Assembly (NCBI GenBank): GCA_943328865.2
Contig: CALQBR020000048.1
Span: forward strand, 1-8,035
Direction: 5' to 3'
Length of the DNA stretch: 8,035 nt
Source of the DNA: Sphingobacterium thalpophilum
Lineage (GTDB): Bacteria > Bacteroidota > Bacteroidia > Flavobacteriales > Flavobacteriaceae
Shown here: piece after piece, positions 4,943 to 8,035 of the stretch
Numbering within the stretch: the first letter of the stretch is position 1
How the letters are laid out: each line of letters begins with the position of its first letter
Notes under the pieces: generated by a model
The model's input: the letters and a program-made list of their open reading frames with translations, nothing else
Told to the model about the DNA's origin: nothing
The model's database searches: none
Position numbers and translations under genes: made by a program

Positions 4943-6658
4943 CTATTCTTTAACTATTTTCTTAGTTACTAAACCATCTTTATTTTTAACTTTTATAAAA
5001 TACACCCCTGAAGCTACATGTCTGATATCTACAATCAATTTACCTTCATTTGATATGCTTTGGCAAATAGTTTCTCCTGTTAAATTGACAATAGCAACCT
5101 CTAAAAAACCTACTAATTCGGATTGAATCGTAAATAGACCCGTTGAAGGATTGGGATAGATTAGGAAATTATTTTGAGTAAAGGAGGAAGTATCAAGAGA
5201 ACAAGTAGAAGTGTCAAATAAAGTAATATTTTGTGCAACATTTGTTAAATTTACCCTTAAATCCCTATTAATAATATCTTTTGCTCCAGTTAACGCTCCA
5301 GTTGTGATGGTTCTAAAAGAGCTACCCACTCCTTTGTAATAATGCATTAACTCGTTTGGCGCAATCACATGATGTAATTGCAAACCATGACCCAACTCAT
5401 GCAAAACAGTAGATTCAAAATCAAACTGGGTGGCTGTAGGAGCAGATGAGCTATAATTCCAATTCACTGTACTTTTAAACCCAATATCAAAACCAGTTAC
5501 ATAAGCTATTAGCTCGTTATTAGAATTGTATCCTCCTGAATAATAATTAGTACATTCTCCTAAAACCCCAGTTCCTAAGGCGTTTGTAAAAGTAATCACA
5601 TTATGACCATCATCCGAAATCGAAGTTAAAGTAGTGGTGGCATTACTAATATTCCAATTTACTCCTACAGCGCATTTCCAAGCATTAAAAGCCCTTTCAA
5701 AGGCAGCTTTCGCAACCGAATTAGCATAAAAATCCTTATTCATTTCCCAAGTATATCCACCTAAATTATTCCTATTTACATGATAGGTCGGATAGATTCC
5801 ATTTCCATTCGGCAGGTTAATTTGAGAATAACTAATGGTTAGGGGTTGTGTTGCTCCCATCACTGCTCCGCTTGAGGTTTTAACTGCAATATTTCCAGTA
5901 CCTGCCTCAAAAGGAACCTTTACTTTTATTTGACTATCGGTCCAGCTTGTAATTAGTGATTTTAATACATAAATTGCTGTATTTCCTCCGTCATCGGCAT
6001 TACTAAATAAGACATCTCCCTTTGTTGTCCCAAAACCAGACCCATTGATTGTAAGGACTGTAAAAGTTCCTGCCGAAAGACTCGTTGGAGTAAAACTCGT
6101 GATCGCTCCAGTAATGCTGCGTTTTACTATTTTAAAAAGCACTCTATCTAGTGAAGCATCTATTACCTTAGGTGTTTGTTTAGTTGTTGATAATAAAACA
6201 GGGACAAATGCTTGGTCATAACTTTGGTATTCTTCAAACGGATTAGAAACGGTAGCATCTAATTCATTGAAACGGTAAAAAGATTGTTTGTTTGCAAATG
6301 TATCAAAACTAAGATCGGCATTTTGTACTAAAAGAAACACGCCTCTATCTCCAACCGAAAGTTGCAAACTTGGATTTACCACCTCCCCTTTTAAAGCAAT
6401 AAATCCTCCTTTAGTGATTAGCTCTATAACTTCAGGACTTGTTCCTTTATATGTTTTAACCACTCGTATGGTGTTTTTTGTAAAAATATGACCTCCATTT
6501 AAAAAAGAACTTTTTTCGACAACTAACCCTTCTAAAACGGTGTCGCTATTCTCAATTTGAACTTTCAAACCAATAGGCGCCATAAGGTCTTGAGCAATAG
6601 AAGTAGGAGCAGTTAATACTGCTAGGAATACGGAAAGAATAATTGTAACTACTTTCAT
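4943..6658 (-). CDS. Secreted metzincin-like zinc metalloprotease with IPT/TIG domain and T9SS type A sorting domain
   Basis: A 571-residue exported protein. Residues 1-22 are a Sec signal peptide (hydrophobic core, SIA cleavage site). Residues 25-180 are a beta-rich region without a name I can give. Residues 186-276 look like an IPT/TIG immunoglobulin-like domain (ITSFTPTSLSAGT, then NGSGFG). The catalytic domain spans about 285-470. HELGHGLQLHH (420-430) supplies zinc ligands H420, H424 and H430 and the general base E421, and NELMHYY (435-441) fits a Met-turn (M438), as in matrixins (M10-like metzincins). The usual Gly of HExxHxxGxxH is Gln here (Q427). C329 and C369 could form a disulfide. 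Residues 498-571 are a Por-secretion tail (IYPNPSTGLFTI, then SGVYFIKV and a final KKIVKE), sending the protein through the type IX system to the surface or medium. Substrate is unknown. It is convergent with trmN6 and appears monocistronic; no good promoter is found upstream. Confidence 0.9.
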   Translation of the reverse strand: MKVVTIILSVFLAVLTAPTSIAQDLMAPIGLKVQIENSDTVLEGLVVEKSSFLNGGHIFTKNTIRVVKTYKGTSPEVIELITKGGFIALKGEVVNPSLQLSVGDRGVFLLVQNADLSFDTFANKQSFYRFNELDATVSNPFEEYQSYDQAFVPVLLSTTKQTPKVIDASLDRVLFKIVKRSITGAITSFTPTSLSAGTFTVLTINGSGFGTTKGDVLFSNADDGGNTAIYVLKSLITSWTDSQIKVKVPFEAGTGNIAVKTSSGAVMGATQPLTISYSQINLPNGNGIYPTYHVNRNNLGGYTWEMNKDFYANSVAKAAFERAFNAWKCAVGVNWNISNATTTLTSISDDGHNVITFTNALGTGVLGECTNYYSGGYNSNNELIAYVTGFDIGFKSTVNWNYSSSAPTATQFDFESTVLHELGHGLQLHHVIAPNELMHYYKGVGSSFRTITTGALTGAKDIINRDLRVNLTNVAQNITLFDTSTCSLDTSSFTQNNFLIYPNPSTGLFTIQSELVGFLEVAIVNLTGETICQSISNEGKLIVDIRHVASGVYFIKVKNKDGLVTKKIVKE

Positions 6659-7044
6659 AAAGTTTTGTTTTTTTCTAGATATTGAGCTCTTTTTAATTCG
6701 TATTATTTTAATTAATCGTTTAATTTATATTGCTAAAATTAGGTTGCGCCGTTGAATTTAGCTAATCAAAATGTTAAATTTTCTGAATTAGAAAAAAGAA
6801 AATATGATGGTATTTTATATAGAATTGAAAAACGATCATTTAAACTTTTAGGCCCAATGTTTTAGGACATAGGCAAAACTAAACTATTTATAAATCAAAA
6901 CAAGCGACAAAGAACTAGATATTTTTAAAACACCTCAATCCATCTTTAAAATTCTGAATATTGAACATACTCAAAAAAATGGAAAGTTAAAAAAATACAT
7001 CCAAGCGCAATTTGCATTGTTTAACGTAAGGTAAAGTAAATTAT

Positions 7045-7054
7045 AACAATTGTT
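7045..7054. repeat. Perfect 10-bp palindrome upstream of the acyl-CoA dehydrogenase promoter
   Basis: AACAATTGTT reads the same on both strands and ends two bases before the predicted -33 TTG (7057-7059). Its position would suit an operator or activator site, but 10-bp A/T-rich palindromes occur by chance in such DNA, and no regulator gene is adjacent. Confidence 0.25.
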
Positions 7055-7056
7055 CA

Positions 7057-7087
7057 TTGAATAGTTTATTTTGTTTGTGTAAATTTG
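7057..7087 (+). promoter_or_regulatory. Promoter of the acyl-CoA dehydrogenase gene
   Basis: TTG at 7057-7059 and TAAATTTG at 7080-7087 match the Bacteroidota consensus exactly, with a 20-base spacer. Transcription should start near 7094, leaving a leader of about 15 bases before the ATG at 7110. No Shine-Dalgarno is present, as expected for the phylum. Confidence 0.7.
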
Positions 7088-7109
7088 TGCAGTTTTAAAA
7101 ACCATCAAG

Positions 7110-8035
7110 ATGAAACCAGACTTATTTCAAGCTCCTGATTATTACTTATTAGACGATTTATTGTCAGATGAACATAAATTAGTGCGCGACTCTGCTCGTG
7201 CCTGGGTTAAAAAAGAAGTATCTCCCATAATAGAAGAATATGCGCAAAGAGCAGAGTTTCCAAAACAAATCGTAAAAGGTTTGGGCGAAATTGGCGGTTT
7301 TGGTCCTTATATTCCAGTTGAATATGGAGGTGCTGGGCTAGACCAAATCTCTTATGGATTAATCATGCAAGAAATTGAACGCGGGGATTCTGGTGTTCGT
7401 TCTACCTCATCGGTTCAATCTTCTTTAGTAATGTACCCGATTTGGAAATACGGAAACGAAGAACAACGCATGAAATATTTACCAAAATTAGCTACCGGTG
7501 AATTAATCGGGTGTTTTGGTTTAACAGAGCCCAACCATGGTTCTGATCCTGGTAGTATGATTACCAACTATAAAGACATGGGTGACCATTATTTATTGAA
7601 TGGGGCTAAAATGTGGATTTCGAACGCTCCTTTTGCAGACATTGCTGTAGTTTGGGCAAAAAATGAAGAAGGACGAATTCATGGTCTAATCGTTGAGAGA
7701 GGTATGGAGGGATTTACTACTCCAGAAACCCATAACAAATGGTCATTACGTGCTTCTGCTACTGGAGAGTTGATCTTCGATAATGTAAAAGTACCTAAAG
7801 AGAATTTATTGCCAAACAAATCGGGATTAGGAGCACCACTAGGTTGCTTGGATTCTGCGCGTTATGGCATTGCTTGGGGTGCTATTGGGGCTGCCATGGA
7901 TTGCTATGATACGGCGCTGCGTTATGCTAAAGAAAGAATCCAATTCGACAAGCCCATTGCAGGAATGCAATTGCAACAAAAAAAATTAGCCGAGATGATC
8001 ACTGAAATCACCAAAGCGCAATTGCTTACTTGGAG
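7110..8035 (+). CDS. Acyl-CoA dehydrogenase, glutaryl-CoA dehydrogenase family (partial, N-terminal 308 codons)
   Basis: An FAD-dependent cytoplasmic enzyme that removes hydrogens at the alpha and beta carbons of an acyl-CoA; glutaryl-CoA dehydrogenases also decarboxylate, giving crotonyl-CoA in lysine and tryptophan breakdown. The frame is open from ATG 7110 to the window edge. The three-part fold can be followed: N-terminal helical domain (about 15-130), middle beta domain with GCFGLTEPNHGSDPGS (134-149) and MWISN (168-172), and the start of the C-terminal helical domain (from about 240). Phrases shared with human GCDH include RSTSSVQSSLVMYPI (97-111), SLRASATGE (212-220), GCLDSARYGIAWGAIGA (245-261) and QQKKLAEMITEIT (289-301). 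E90, R97 and S98 align with GCDH Glu87, Arg94 and Ser95, which hold the glutarate carboxylate. The catalytic Glu (human Glu370) lies beyond the edge. Glutaryl-CoA is the likely substrate, but other acyl-CoAs cannot be excluded. Confidence 0.93.
   Translation, partial: MKPDLFQAPDYYLLDDLLSDEHKLVRDSARAWVKKEVSPIIEEYAQRAEFPKQIVKGLGEIGGFGPYIPVEYGGAGLDQISYGLIMQEIERGDSGVRSTSSVQSSLVMYPIWKYGNEEQRMKYLPKLATGELIGCFGLTEPNHGSDPGSMITNYKDMGDHYLLNGAKMWISNAPFADIAVVWAKNEEGRIHGLIVERGMEGFTTPETHNKWSLRASATGELIFDNVKVPKENLLPNKSGLGAPLGCLDSARYGIAWGAIGAAMDCYDTALRYAKERIQFDKPIAGMQLQQKKLAEMITEITKAQLLTW

Larger units (their letters stand above)
6659..7109. other. AT-rich intergenic region between divergent genes
   Basis: These 451 bases separate the divergent protease and acyl-CoA dehydrogenase genes, so they should hold both 5' regulatory regions. 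The promoter of the dehydrogenase lies at the right end (7057-7087). No good Bacteroidota promoter was found for the protease; the nearest is TAATTTTA on the minus strand (6734-6741) without a spaced TTG. A start-less plus-strand open stretch occupies 6743-6862 (see findings). No tRNA, riboswitch or mobile-element end was recognised. Confidence 0.6.

Noticed and set aside
4896..5126. A 76-codon plus-strand frame, and another at 6288-6491.
   Set aside because: Antisense to the T9SS tail and to the N-terminal region of the metalloprotease gene; no independent support.

Overview
The window looks like a piece of a Flavobacterium-type chromosome (Bacteroidota, Flavobacteriaceae). The DNA is AT-rich and lacks Shine-Dalgarno sequences. 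Promoters have the Bacteroidota form TTG-N19/20-TAnnTTTG. One protein carries a type IX secretion (T9SS) sorting tail, one lipoprotein carries an acidic surface-export signal, and the DNA polymerase III alpha subunit is fused to a DnaQ-type exonuclease. These are chromosomal, mostly housekeeping genes. I see no prophage, insertion sequence, CRISPR array, tRNA or rRNA.

Layout. Positions 1-1540 (minus) hold the N-terminal 513 codons of dnaE, which runs off the left edge. Positions 1745-2104 (minus) encode a small RRM/RGG RNA-binding protein with its own promoter and a strong hairpin terminator. Positions 2269-2745 (minus) encode a lipoprotein that probably belongs to DUF6252, also followed by a clear terminator. 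Divergent from it, positions 2946-4768 (plus) form a compact three-gene translation operon: rpsP (ribosomal protein S16 with a long C-terminal tail), rimM (30S maturation factor) and trmN6 (tRNA1(Val) A37 N6-methyltransferase). Convergent with that operon, positions 4943-6658 (minus) encode a 571-residue exported metzincin-like metalloprotease with an IPT/TIG domain and a T9SS tail. A 451-bp AT-rich gap follows. From 7110 to the right edge (plus) lies the first 308 codons of an acyl-CoA dehydrogenase of the glutaryl-CoA dehydrogenase family.

How the genes relate. rpsP, rimM and trmN6 serve ribosome and tRNA maturation and are very likely co-transcribed: gaps are 15 and 20 bp and no promoter is visible between them. 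The other genes appear to be independent units with their own promoters or terminators.

No new defence or mobile system is evident. The points most worth a second look are the apparent loss of metal ligands in the PHP domain of the exonuclease-fused DnaE, the Gly-to-Gln change in the protease's zinc motif, the repeated tail of S16, and a start-less open stretch in the 6659-7109 gap.
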